Assembly (NCBI GenBank): GCA_016200045.1
Contig: JACQFN010000002.1
Span: 1 to 64,000, forward strand
Source of the DNA: Nitrososphaerota archaeon
GTDB lineage: Archaea; Thermoproteota; Nitrososphaeria; Nitrososphaerales; Gagatemarchaeaceae
Reading direction: 5' to 3'
DNA length: 64,000 bases
Shown here in pieces: positions 1 through 8,104 of the stretch (position 1 is the first letter of the stretch; each line of letters starts with the position of its first letter). The position numbers were made by a program, and so were the translations under genes. The notes below the pieces were generated by a model. The model was not told the DNA's origin. It did not search any database and saw only the letters and a list, made by a program, of their open reading frames with translations.

Positions 1-794
1 GAGATGTCCTCGATGCTCGGGTCCCTCATGAACCCGTCCAGCTCCCCGAAGCCGACCACGTCTCTTTCCGTGAAGTAGAGTATCTTCGCCCATGGGAGGG
101 CGGGCAGCTCGATTGAGTACTTCGCCGCGATCTTTCTGGACTGCTGGTCGAAGTACTCCTTCGCGTTAACTTGCTTCCTGGGGACGGCCAGCTCGGTTTG
201 AAGGGCGCTCATGAGAAGAGTGTAAGTCTCAGCCTCAGAATCCGAAAGTGGGACCTCGTCAAGGAAGTAGGTCCTGTTTGTGCCCGTTGGATCCTCCGCC
301 ACTGTCGCGTACACGAAACCGCTGTAAAGAGGGTACCTCTCTAGAATTTTCCAGCTGGGGGGGACCGGCCTTCCAGTTCGCGGGAATGTCAGCTCCTGCC
401 CATCATCCTTGCGCCCGAGTATCCTGGCGAGTGTCGGCCTCTCGGGCTTGGCAATCATGGCTCTCCTCACCTTTTCGTCCTCCTTCCTGCCTTTTTCCCC
501 GCCTTCCTCACGCTCCTTCGTTTCCTTTGCGAGGGCCTTTTCCTTACTTCGACGCTTCTGTTCCTCTAGCTTTGCGCCTTCAATCTCTGCTTTGAGCTTC
601 TTCTCTGCTTCCTTGCGCGCCTGTTCTTGCTCCCTCCTCATCCGTTCTGCTTCTTCTCTGGACTTCCTCTCCACCTCTTCGCGCCTGGACTCCTCTTCCC
701 TTCGCTGACCTTCATGCTGTTTCTTGGTTAGCTGTTCGGCGTCCTTGCGGGCCTCCTCCATCGCCTTGCGTTTTGCTTCATCGTCATTCGACAA
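1..794 (-). CDS. Type IV pilus/archaellum-like secretion ATPase (GspE/FlaI/TadA family), N-terminal part, truncated by window edge
   Basis: Minus-strand translation after a TTG start and a Lys/Glu-rich coiled segment reads ...PPSWKILERYPLYSGFVYATVAEDPTGTNRTYFLDEVPLSDSEAETYTLLMSALQTELAVPRKQVNAKEYFDQQSRKIAAKYSIELPALPWAKILYFTERDVVGFGELDGFMRDPSIEDIS, clearly paralogous to the ATPase at 15592-17310. Not in the ORF track because it has no internal stop or ATG. Confidence 0.8.
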   Translation of the reverse strand, partial: MSNDDEAKRKAMEEARKDAEQLTKKQHEGQRREEESRREEVERKSREEAERMRREQEQARKEAEKKLKAEIEGAKLEEQKRRSKEKALAKETKEREEGGEKGRKEDEKVRRAMIAKPERPTLARILGRKDDGQELTFPRTGRPVPPSWKILERYPLYSGFVYATVAEDPTGTNRTYFLDEVPLSDSEAETYTLLMSALQTELAVPRKQVNAKEYFDQQSRKIAAKYSIELPALPWAKILYFTERDVVGFGELDGFMRDPSIEDI

Positions 795-852
795 ATTGGG
801 TCAGTCCACCTTCACATGTTCCCTATTGAAGTTAGTCATTTGGTTGTCCCAG

Positions 853-1980
853 CTAGGTCCAAGTTGTGACAACGAGTGGCACACTCTGGCCATAAATTCC
901 GATTGGGCAACTCAGACCGCCAGGCCCTCCTGAAGTCGTACCGACCAAGTACATGAAAACTGAGTATATATCTCCTTGACCAGGACCTGCGCCTCCTCCC
1001 GAAGCAGATAGGCCAGGATTGAAGGTAAAATAGATTGTTTGAAGGTGTAGGTACTGGATTGGGGGGTTCGAAAGAATCGTATCAAAAGTCGTCTTAGTGG
1101 TAAGGGTTGTCGCATTGACACTTAGGATAGAATAGACCAATGCCTTTGGCGATGTCGGGGAAGCAACATTCACATCAACCAGCTCCGTTCCTTGTTTGGT
1201 GCCGCCGCCCCCCCCATTGAACAGAGGGATTGCAGCTGAGAGTTGGATACTTCGCCTGCACGAATCAAAATTCTGTACTACAATAGAGAAAACTTCCGAA
1301 GAATAATCCGAGCTGGAAACATTATAGCCTGACTGACCCGGTCCTAGGGAGCAACTGGTTGAAGGCCCTGGAGTGCAGTTCCCCAAGCTGTAAGCTAGGA
1401 ATGTCGAGAATCGGATGGAAAGCAGACCTATCCCCTGACTGAGAAACGCTTGGTTCGCTAGGGGAACAGGGATTGGCGGGTAGGTCTGAACGAAAACGTT
1501 GCCTCTCGCCGTGATGACCTTCAACGTACAGTGCTGCGTTGCTGGATCCGCATTGCAAAGCACCGTCGTATTGTAGGGAACGACAGTAATCGTGCCCTGA
1601 GCTAGTGCGAACGGCAAGTCGGAACGCTGTATATCGCACCAAGGAGGAGTAGGCAAGGCCGGACACAGGGATTTTGTCTGACCGCCTTCATCGGTAACGA
1701 ATAGAGCAACAATGACCACGTTAACACCTCCGTCGTTCGCAGCTGTAAAGAGCAGTTGTGCATTGGTGTTTACACTAGTGTCTAATATGATATTCTCACT
1801 CAAAGCGTTCTGTCGATTGATGTTCTTGACATCGAGAGCCTGTGCAACCCTCGAGTTTATGGAGTTGACGTTGAGGAAGAAACCTAGCCCTACTGTGAAC
1901 AAAAGCGTGAACATGATAACTGCAGCTAGAATCCCCGCGATTCCCTTCCGCCTCTGGTTCTTCCTCTGTTCTAGCCGCAA
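853..1980 (-). CDS. Pilin-like protein B, cassette 1 (class III signal peptide-like N-terminus)
   Basis: N-terminus RKGIAGILAAVIMFTLLFTVGLGFFLNVN; same family as the N- and C-terminal parts of the 1399-aa protein at 11264. Confidence 0.65.
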   Translation of the reverse strand: MRLEQRKNQRRKGIAGILAAVIMFTLLFTVGLGFFLNVNSINSRVAQALDVKNINRQNALSENIILDTSVNTNAQLLFTAANDGGVNVVIVALFVTDEGGQTKSLCPALPTPPWCDIQRSDLPFALAQGTITVVPYNTTVLCNADPATQHCTLKVITARGNVFVQTYPPIPVPLANQAFLSQGIGLLSIRFSTFLAYSLGNCTPGPSTSCSLGPGQSGYNVSSSDYSSEVFSIVVQNFDSCRRSIQLSAAIPLFNGGGGGTKQGTELVDVNVASPTSPKALVYSILSVNATTLTTKTTFDTILSNPPIQYLHLQTIYFTFNPGLSASGGGAGPGQGDIYSVFMYLVGTTSGGPGGLSCPIGIYGQSVPLVVTTWT

Positions 1981-3015
1981 TTACTTCACCTGAAAACTCA
2001 ATACTATTCTGCCTGCGTCTCCGAGGACCTGTACATAATACGTCCCGCCCTGGATAAAGGTCTGGCTAGGTGGGAGAGTCAAGGTGACTTTAAGGATTCC
2101 ACCAGGCGGGACTGTGGCAGGATTAGACGCCCCAGGTTGGAGTGTCGTCGTCATCGTGGCTTGGGACCCGGAAAATGCTCCGGTTTGGCACCCGGAAACT
2201 GTGCTCAAAGTATTGAGGTACAGGTTATTGACCTGTCCAAGCGTTGCAATGGAAGTCGAAGACGAGGTGGTAGTCCCACTGGAGGTGGTCGACACGGTGG
2301 TGGTGGAGGAAATCGTTGTTGTAGAAGAAATTGTGTCAGTCGTCTTTATGGTAGTCGTGGACGATATCGTGGTGGTCGAAGATATTGTCGTGGTGGAAGG
2401 AAGCGATATGGTTTGAGTTATCGTGGTGGTAGAGGACCTTGTGGTAGTGGACGAACTTGTTGTGACCGAGGTTCCTTGTGGCTGAGCGACACTAATCGTG
2501 GTCGAGGTCCTTGTGGTAGATGAGGTCGTTGTTGTCGATGAAGTGGTGGTCGTCCTGGTTCTCGTCGTTGTAGAGGTGGTAGTTGTCGCTGAGGTTGTAG
2601 TCGTTGAGGAGGTCACGCTAGTCTGAGCGCTGGTCGTAGAACTAGTGGTGGTTCCTGAAGAGGTTGTCAAGGGAAAGGTCGTAGTCGCAGAAGTCGTCGA
2701 GGTAGTCGATACGGCAGAATGTGCTTCGCCTGACAAAGTCACGCCCAGCACCCCCAGGTGTGTCTGACCCGTGTTCAATAACCATAGAGTAGCAGTAGTG
2801 TCACTCAAGGCAATGTTTACTATCGAGAACTGTTGATTCGCGCAGTTGATCCCTGCGTTGGCGGCCCGATTGTACTGAGTCTCGCTCAGAAAAGCCTGGC
2901 TGTTCACGATTGAGAATGTGATCGCACCTGCGACAAGTGTGACGCCAATCGTGATGATTGCCCCCAAAAGCTCTGAAATGGCGGGTCTTGTCATGGGCCG
3001 TCTATTGAAATTCAC
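1981..3015 (-). CDS. Pilin-like protein A, cassette 1, with long Thr/Ser-rich low-complexity stalk
   Basis: RPAISELLGAIITIGVTLVAGAITFSIVNSQ pilin-type N-terminus, then about 150 aa of STTT-type repeats and a C-terminal beta-rich domain; possible GTG start at 3015 or ATG at 2994. Confidence 0.65.
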   Translation of the reverse strand: MNFNRRPMTRPAISELLGAIITIGVTLVAGAITFSIVNSQAFLSETQYNRAANAGINCANQQFSIVNIALSDTTATLWLLNTGQTHLGVLGVTLSGEAHSAVSTTSTTSATTTFPLTTSSGTTTSSTTSAQTSVTSSTTTTSATTTTSTTTRTRTTTTSSTTTTSSTTRTSTTISVAQPQGTSVTTSSSTTTRSSTTTITQTISLPSTTTISSTTTISSTTTIKTTDTISSTTTISSTTTVSTTSSGTTTSSSTSIATLGQVNNLYLNTLSTVSGCQTGAFSGSQATMTTTLQPGASNPATVPPGGILKVTLTLPPSQTFIQGGTYYVQVLGDAGRIVLSFQVK

Positions 3016-3248
3016 GATTGCACGGTCGAAGGTAATCCATTCAAGATATGTTCTTAAGTTTTTCACAGTTCTCGAGTGCATTACCGGGTTTGTCCCATTA
3101 GCTCCGGCGAACGGTATCGACTGACCGTTCGTAAGTGTGAATAATCCAGTAAGGATTCCCAGTGTATGCCACGCCACTTGTACACGAACCCAAGGAGAAC
3201 GTTTTGCAAAAAGCATTCAGGAGCCGAGAGAAACTCAGCTTCGCTAGT

Positions 3249-3731
3249 CTAGTTGAAAGTGTTGGCGAAAGAAATGGACTGGCCACCGGTAAGGGTTGCA
3301 AATCCAGAGAAGGTATCTCCAGCAAACGCCGTCCCCGGCCCAACAGCAGTGAATGTTATGTACTTCGTAGCTCCAGCAATGAGAGTACACTCCACTCCTG
3401 TGACTGGAACGGGGCCCCCACCCGCATTAGACGAGATTGTCACCGACCTAATTGTACCTGTTCCTGTTCCAATATTGGTGAATTCCAACGACTGACCCGG
3501 TGTAGATGAAGCAGCGCAAGTAGCCGCAATTGCCCCGGGTGTCGCGAGGGTTCCCGATGATATCTTAAGCGTAATTGCTGAGTTGTAGCTAATTTGAGGT
3601 GGATTACCGAATATGCCAAAGAGGTTGAACACGAACGCCGCAATCGCAATCCCCGCAACTAGCGTGACCGCAATCAGGATGATGGTAGCAAGAATCGGTG
3701 TGATTGCTACCCTTCCGTGGCCTCTTTGCAT
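3249..3731 (-). CDS. Archaeal type IV pilin (Pilin_N/DUF1628-like)
   Basis: GRVAITPILATIILIAVTLVAGIAIAAFVFNLFG N-terminal motif typical of archaeal pilins. Confidence 0.8.
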   Translation of the reverse strand: MQRGHGRVAITPILATIILIAVTLVAGIAIAAFVFNLFGIFGNPPQISYNSAITLKISSGTLATPGAIAATCAASSTPGQSLEFTNIGTGTGTIRSVTISSNAGGGPVPVTGVECTLIAGATKYITFTAVGPGTAFAGDTFSGFATLTGGQSISFANTFN

Positions 3732-4050
3732 CTTCACAGACAGTCCGTAATTTTCGGGGAATATATACGTTTTCTCTCCAGGCGGCACGAAGCCTCTAGA
3801 GAACGGGCTCCTTGAACCTGAGGACAGTCCGAGGTCCGAAGCTAGTAGCACGAAGTGATAGGGGAAATCGACAAGACTTTGCTATGGGATTCGCGCTGAT
3901 CATAGACGCGATCTGGGCTCCACCTCTCCGGGAATTGCACCCTCGTCAAGGTATGCCAAACACTGGCATTCCTCCGTGGAGGACCGTCCCTGCGTTCTTG
4001 GCTTCGCTTTTTAGGGGCCGCTTCAGCACGAGGTGAAACAGGAGTAAGTC

Positions 4051-4365
4051 ATGGTTGTGGACACCAGTGAGAAGGCAAGGCGGATAAGCCTCGTCGTAGG
4101 AGGGGTAATCTTCTCCCTGATCATCCTTGGTTCTCTCATACTGGTCTTGCTGAATTCGTTCGACGGAACGAGAGGCACCACCACCGGCCAAAAGGAGGTG
4201 GTCGTCCTGGTGGTCATCTCCGGCAACAGTACCCACACGACTACAGTCACCACCGACCTGACTCACCAGGTAGGAGTCGAAGTCGTCGAGGAAATAATAG
4301 TGGCAATCAACGGCACGCAGACCTACACGACGACTTCTACATTCACCAGCACCTTCACCCGCTAG
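4051..4365 (+). CDS. Small membrane protein with Thr-rich C-terminus
   Basis: One TM helix (ISLVVGGVIFSLIILGSLILVLL) followed by a Thr-rich tail. Confidence 0.5.
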   Translation: MVVDTSEKARRISLVVGGVIFSLIILGSLILVLLNSFDGTRGTTTGQKEVVVLVVISGNSTHTTTVTTDLTHQVGVEVVEEIIVAINGTQTYTTTSTFTSTFTR

Positions 4366-4417
4366 CGTCTCAGCTGGAATGGAACTATCTCCCGGATTGC
4401 ACCGGAATGAGTTCCCA

Positions 4418-6043
4418 TCACTTGCCGATTAACGCCCGAAGCCACTCGGGAAGGAACCCCTTGTACGGGAAGTAGACGAAGAAGAAGACAAACGCAGCCG
4501 CCAGGTAAATGATGGCAATCTTTCTTGGGAACCAAGGACGAGTGATCAAGTATGCGGCTCCCAGTGCAAGGGCGGGGATGGCGGGGACGACGTAGAACGG
4601 GTAGCTCACTCTCCCGACGGCATAGAGAGAGACGTACGGAAGGAAGTTCCAAAGCAGCCAGATGAGGGCGAAGCCCGCAACATTGACCTGAGCCGAACGC
4701 GGCACGCCTGCGAAGTCCTTGAACCCAAAGCTGTCGAGGGAAGGCTGCCCTTTCGTAAACAATCTGAACTCCCTGCCGACGAGGTAGGCAGCAATCGGCA
4801 CCCATAGGTACAGCATCCAGGTGACCAGCAGGTTAGTTATTCCGTAGTAACCAATAGCAACATAGCTGTATTGCCCGGAGAGACAGGTTCCGTTGACTGC
4901 GTTGGGGCAGACGCTCACGCTGGTCCCGTAGTATGTCACGGGGGTGTAATACGTCAGCCAGTTCAGGGGCGTTATGTAGTTGTGGAAGGCGACGTCGGTC
5001 CAGGCGCCGCAGGAGGGGTCGTTCGCATAGAACGGCTTGCAGAGCAGGCTCCCGCCGTAGCTCAATATGAACTGGATGTGCTGGACGAAGGTCGGTATCG
5101 AGGTCGTAAGGGTATCATACACTTGAAGCCCACCGGCGAAGACGACGAAGGCCACGGAGATCATGACAGAAGAAGTCAGAACCCTCCTTCTCCGATTCCC
5201 GCTTCCGAACACCAGGTTGTAGGTGACCAGCGTGAGGGCTAGAAACGCGGCGGTCTCCTTGCTGAGAAGGGCGAGTCCCAAGAAGATTCCGGGTAGTACA
5301 TTCCTGTCAAACCTCCGAACCCTGGTCCCATAGAAGTACAAGACGAACGCGAGTAAGGCGAAGAAAACCATCTGGACATCTATCAGGGCTGCGCTTGAAT
5401 GAGAGAAGAACATGACGTCGAACGCAAGCAGCAGTGCGGCCGAGTAGGCGAGCCTCTTGCTGCCTGAGAGCTTCATCGCGAGGAGGAACAGCAGAGGTAT
5501 GCTGAAAGAGCCAAGGAGGGCCTGAAAGATTCTCCAGCCGAACGTATTGTTGCCGAAGGCCGCTATCCCCGCGGCAATGAAGGCCTTGCCGAGGAAAGGG
5601 TGCTCGACATTGCAGTTCGGTGCGAAGGGGGCGCAGCGGGTGCCGTTCACGATCGCCTGCGCGGACGGCACGTAGTAGACCTCATCCATGATGCAGCCGT
5701 ACGAGTTCTTGCTCGAGCTGTAACAATCAGATGTCGAGGGGGTATTGATGATGTATAGGTGGGCTGTCAAGGTGAATATCGTCAGCAGCGAGATGAACAG
5801 GATGGGTACCCTGAGGCTCGGATGCCTCAGGAATGAGTACGCAGTCCCCAAAATCAGGGCGGAAGCCGAAATCAACCCTAGCGATATCGCGAGGAACGCG
5901 ACTGGCGCGAGAAGACCAGGGCTTGGGACTGCGGCGTGATAGATTATGACCCCGAGCAAAAGCGCGAGGTCAAGTCCGACCGCCAGCAAGAGCATCCTTA
6001 CCACCCGGAAGAGGACCAACACGCGTTCGGATTTGGACTCCAA
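4418..6043 (-). CDS. Dolichyl-phosphate-mannose-protein mannosyltransferase-like (PMT/GT39 superfamily) integral membrane glycosyltransferase
   Basis: 541 aa, multiple TMs, MDEVYYVPSAQAIVNG..EHPFLGKAFIAAGIAAFG..GWRIFQALLGSFSIPLLFLLAMKL motifs (acidic loop plus ExxHPxxGK). Confidence 0.8.
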   Translation of the reverse strand: MESKSERVLVLFRVVRMLLLAVGLDLALLLGVIIYHAAVPSPGLLAPVAFLAISLGLISASALILGTAYSFLRHPSLRVPILFISLLTIFTLTAHLYIINTPSTSDCYSSSKNSYGCIMDEVYYVPSAQAIVNGTRCAPFAPNCNVEHPFLGKAFIAAGIAAFGNNTFGWRIFQALLGSFSIPLLFLLAMKLSGSKRLAYSAALLLAFDVMFFSHSSAALIDVQMVFFALLAFVLYFYGTRVRRFDRNVLPGIFLGLALLSKETAAFLALTLVTYNLVFGSGNRRRRVLTSSVMISVAFVVFAGGLQVYDTLTTSIPTFVQHIQFILSYGGSLLCKPFYANDPSCGAWTDVAFHNYITPLNWLTYYTPVTYYGTSVSVCPNAVNGTCLSGQYSYVAIGYYGITNLLVTWMLYLWVPIAAYLVGREFRLFTKGQPSLDSFGFKDFAGVPRSAQVNVAGFALIWLLWNFLPYVSLYAVGRVSYPFYVVPAIPALALGAAYLITRPWFPRKIAIIYLAAAFVFFFVYFPYKGFLPEWLRALIGK

Positions 6044-6198
6044 AGCTGTTGGACGTTCAGACTCCCCCGCTTAAAGGACACGGGTCCAGGCAGTTTCTTC
6101 GAAGGGTTGGTCCCACTTTGCCGGGGTCGGCGGGTCTAGACTGCAAATCGACCAAGGCCAAACTGGGGAGCCTTCTGAGGAAGAAGGCCGCCGGCGTC

Positions 6199-6957
6199 CT
6201 AGAATTGAGTGAGCTTTCGCCCCGAAACGACCTGGCCCGAGGACAAGAGCTGTCTTCGTATTCGCCGTGACGTGACCTCGACAAGCCCCTTCCCTTCGAG
6301 GAGGACGGAAGTCTCAGCGGGATTCCCCCTGACCAGAGCGAAAATCCTGCCTCCCGGTTTCAACACTCTCACCGCCTCCTCCAGTTCGAATATCCTGTCC
6401 GCGAGCTGCCTGAACCGCTTCGCCCCGAAACCTGAAATCACCATATCAAACGCCTCCCCGCGCAGGGGCAGCGTCCTTCTGTCGGCGTTCGCGGCTCCGA
6501 CAATTGTTTCCCCCTTGACTGGATTCTCAATCATGGCTTTCAGATCTCTTGCCGTTCCGTTTGCAGTGCCGAGGGAGTCGACCCCGATCACGACTCCCCG
6601 GGTCATCCGCTGGGCGACACTCGACATTACCCACCCCTTCCCGCAGCCTACTTCAGCCACTATCTCGTCTCCTCCCCATGGAAATTCCCTGACGAGCCTT
6701 GCCGCCTCGCGGGTTTTCACTATTGCATTGTCCCAGAGCAACAGAAGTGCGCCGATAGTCATGACGGAGCCCGAGGTCGCCAAGGAGTAGATCATCAATC
6801 CCGTGACCAAGTCATACGGACTGAGGTAAACCGTCGCAATTACTCCTATGGCCAGGAGGGCTTGCCCGACAACGACGAGGAGAAAGAACGGCCGGGCCGG
6901 CTCCAGGACATAGGTCGAAGATGGCCGCTTTGCCTTTCTTGATGTCAAGCTAACCAA
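6199..6957 (-). CDS. Membrane-anchored SAM-dependent methyltransferase
   Basis: Two N-terminal TM helices, then VAEVGCGKGWVMSSVA...VIGVDSLG motif; paralog of 19057-19854. Confidence 0.7.
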   Translation of the reverse strand: MVSLTSRKAKRPSSTYVLEPARPFFLLVVVGQALLAIGVIATVYLSPYDLVTGLMIYSLATSGSVMTIGALLLLWDNAIVKTREAARLVREFPWGGDEIVAEVGCGKGWVMSSVAQRMTRGVVIGVDSLGTANGTARDLKAMIENPVKGETIVGAANADRRTLPLRGEAFDMVISGFGAKRFRQLADRIFELEEAVRVLKPGGRIFALVRGNPAETSVLLEGKGLVEVTSRRIRRQLLSSGQVVSGRKLTQF

Positions 6958-7060
6958 CGAGACGTCAGGCGCCCCGTATTTCTGGATTATCGAAACGCCG
7001 CGGCTTGATTTCCGTCAAGGCTCCCCCATGGGTCAACAGTGGGACCCTCGTGCTTGCTCT

Positions 7061-7810
7061 TCAAGAGCTGGGAACAGTCACTGTCTCAGTGGATGTCTCC
7101 GTTACGGTCTCTGTCACCGTGACCGTGGGGGTGGTTGTCGCCGTCGCGGTTGTAGTCGTCGACACCGAGCTCGTCGAGGTCGTAGTGGCGGTTGTTGTGG
7201 CTGTGGTTGTGGTCGAGGCTACCGCGGTCGAGGTGGACGTCGTGGCTAAGGTCGTCGAAGAGGTGTGCGTTGTGGTGGTCGTGGTAGGCGTGACCGAAGT
7301 CGAGGTGGTTGTCGTGGTAGTCGAGGTGATGGAGGCGACTATCAGGGTCGTCGTGGAGGTGGAAGTCGTAGTAGTCACTTGTGTTGTAAGCGTGGTCTGA
7401 CTGGATGTAGTAACCTGCGTGGTTGAAGTTGTCGTGGTCTGCGTGACCGTCGTCGTCCTGGTAGGGGTCGAAATCCTCGTCGTGGTCGAGGTCGCAGTCA
7501 GCGTGCCCCCCTGGAAGACGGTCGAGGTTCGCACTGAGGTGAGAGTCTTCGTTGACGTCTGAGTCACTTCTGAAGTCTCTGAAACGAACGACGTAACGTT
7601 GTTCGTCACGGTCTCAGACAGGGTACTCGGGGAAAACGTAGTTAGCGTCGAGGTCGATGTCGTGGTGGTCGGCTCCAGGTTCGTGGTTGTCGAGGTTGCC
7701 GTCACAGTCTTCGGGACCGTGGGGACGACCACCAAGGCAGTGTAGGAAGCTCCCACCGTGAATAGAACGACTATCACCAGCATCGTCAGTGCGACGTTAC
7801 CGAACTGCAC
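7061..7810 (-). CDS. Membrane-anchored Thr/Ser-rich low-complexity protein
   Basis: N-terminal TM (ALTMLVIVVLFTVGASYTALVV) and about 200 aa of Thr/Ser repeats; the opposite-frame Val-rich ORFs are its antisense. Confidence 0.55.
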   Translation of the reverse strand: MQFGNVALTMLVIVVLFTVGASYTALVVVPTVPKTVTATSTTTNLEPTTTTSTSTLTTFSPSTLSETVTNNVTSFVSETSEVTQTSTKTLTSVRTSTVFQGGTLTATSTTTRISTPTRTTTVTQTTTTSTTQVTTSSQTTLTTQVTTTTSTSTTTLIVASITSTTTTTTSTSVTPTTTTTTHTSSTTLATTSTSTAVASTTTTATTTATTTSTSSVSTTTTATATTTPTVTVTETVTETSTETVTVPSS

Positions 7811-8104
7811 GAAGGAGGATGAAGAAACGGCGTTGAAATAGTTTCAGGATTTGAGAATGTGTTGCGTCGCTAGTCGCCACCTTGCCCCTATTGCTGCGGC
7901 GGGGCCCGATTTGGCTGACGGCGGGGGTCGGAAGGTCCTCAAGATCGGTTGGTCTTGGTAAAGGAAATTCGGTCGAAGCCACGTCCAATCGAGGTGGACC
8001 GGTGTCGATGCGGCTTCGAAATTGAGATTTTGAGTTGCGAAGTCCTGCGCGCGTATTCCGGATTCCGAAAACGGATATATGGGCGAGTCCGAGGCGGAAT
8101 CGGT

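Noticed and set aside
7005-7400. Val-rich plus-strand ORF (VVVVVEVVV...)
   Set aside because: Antisense of the Thr-rich gene 7061-7810; composition is the complement of Thr codons. Same reasoning for 2084-2523 and 33220-33924.
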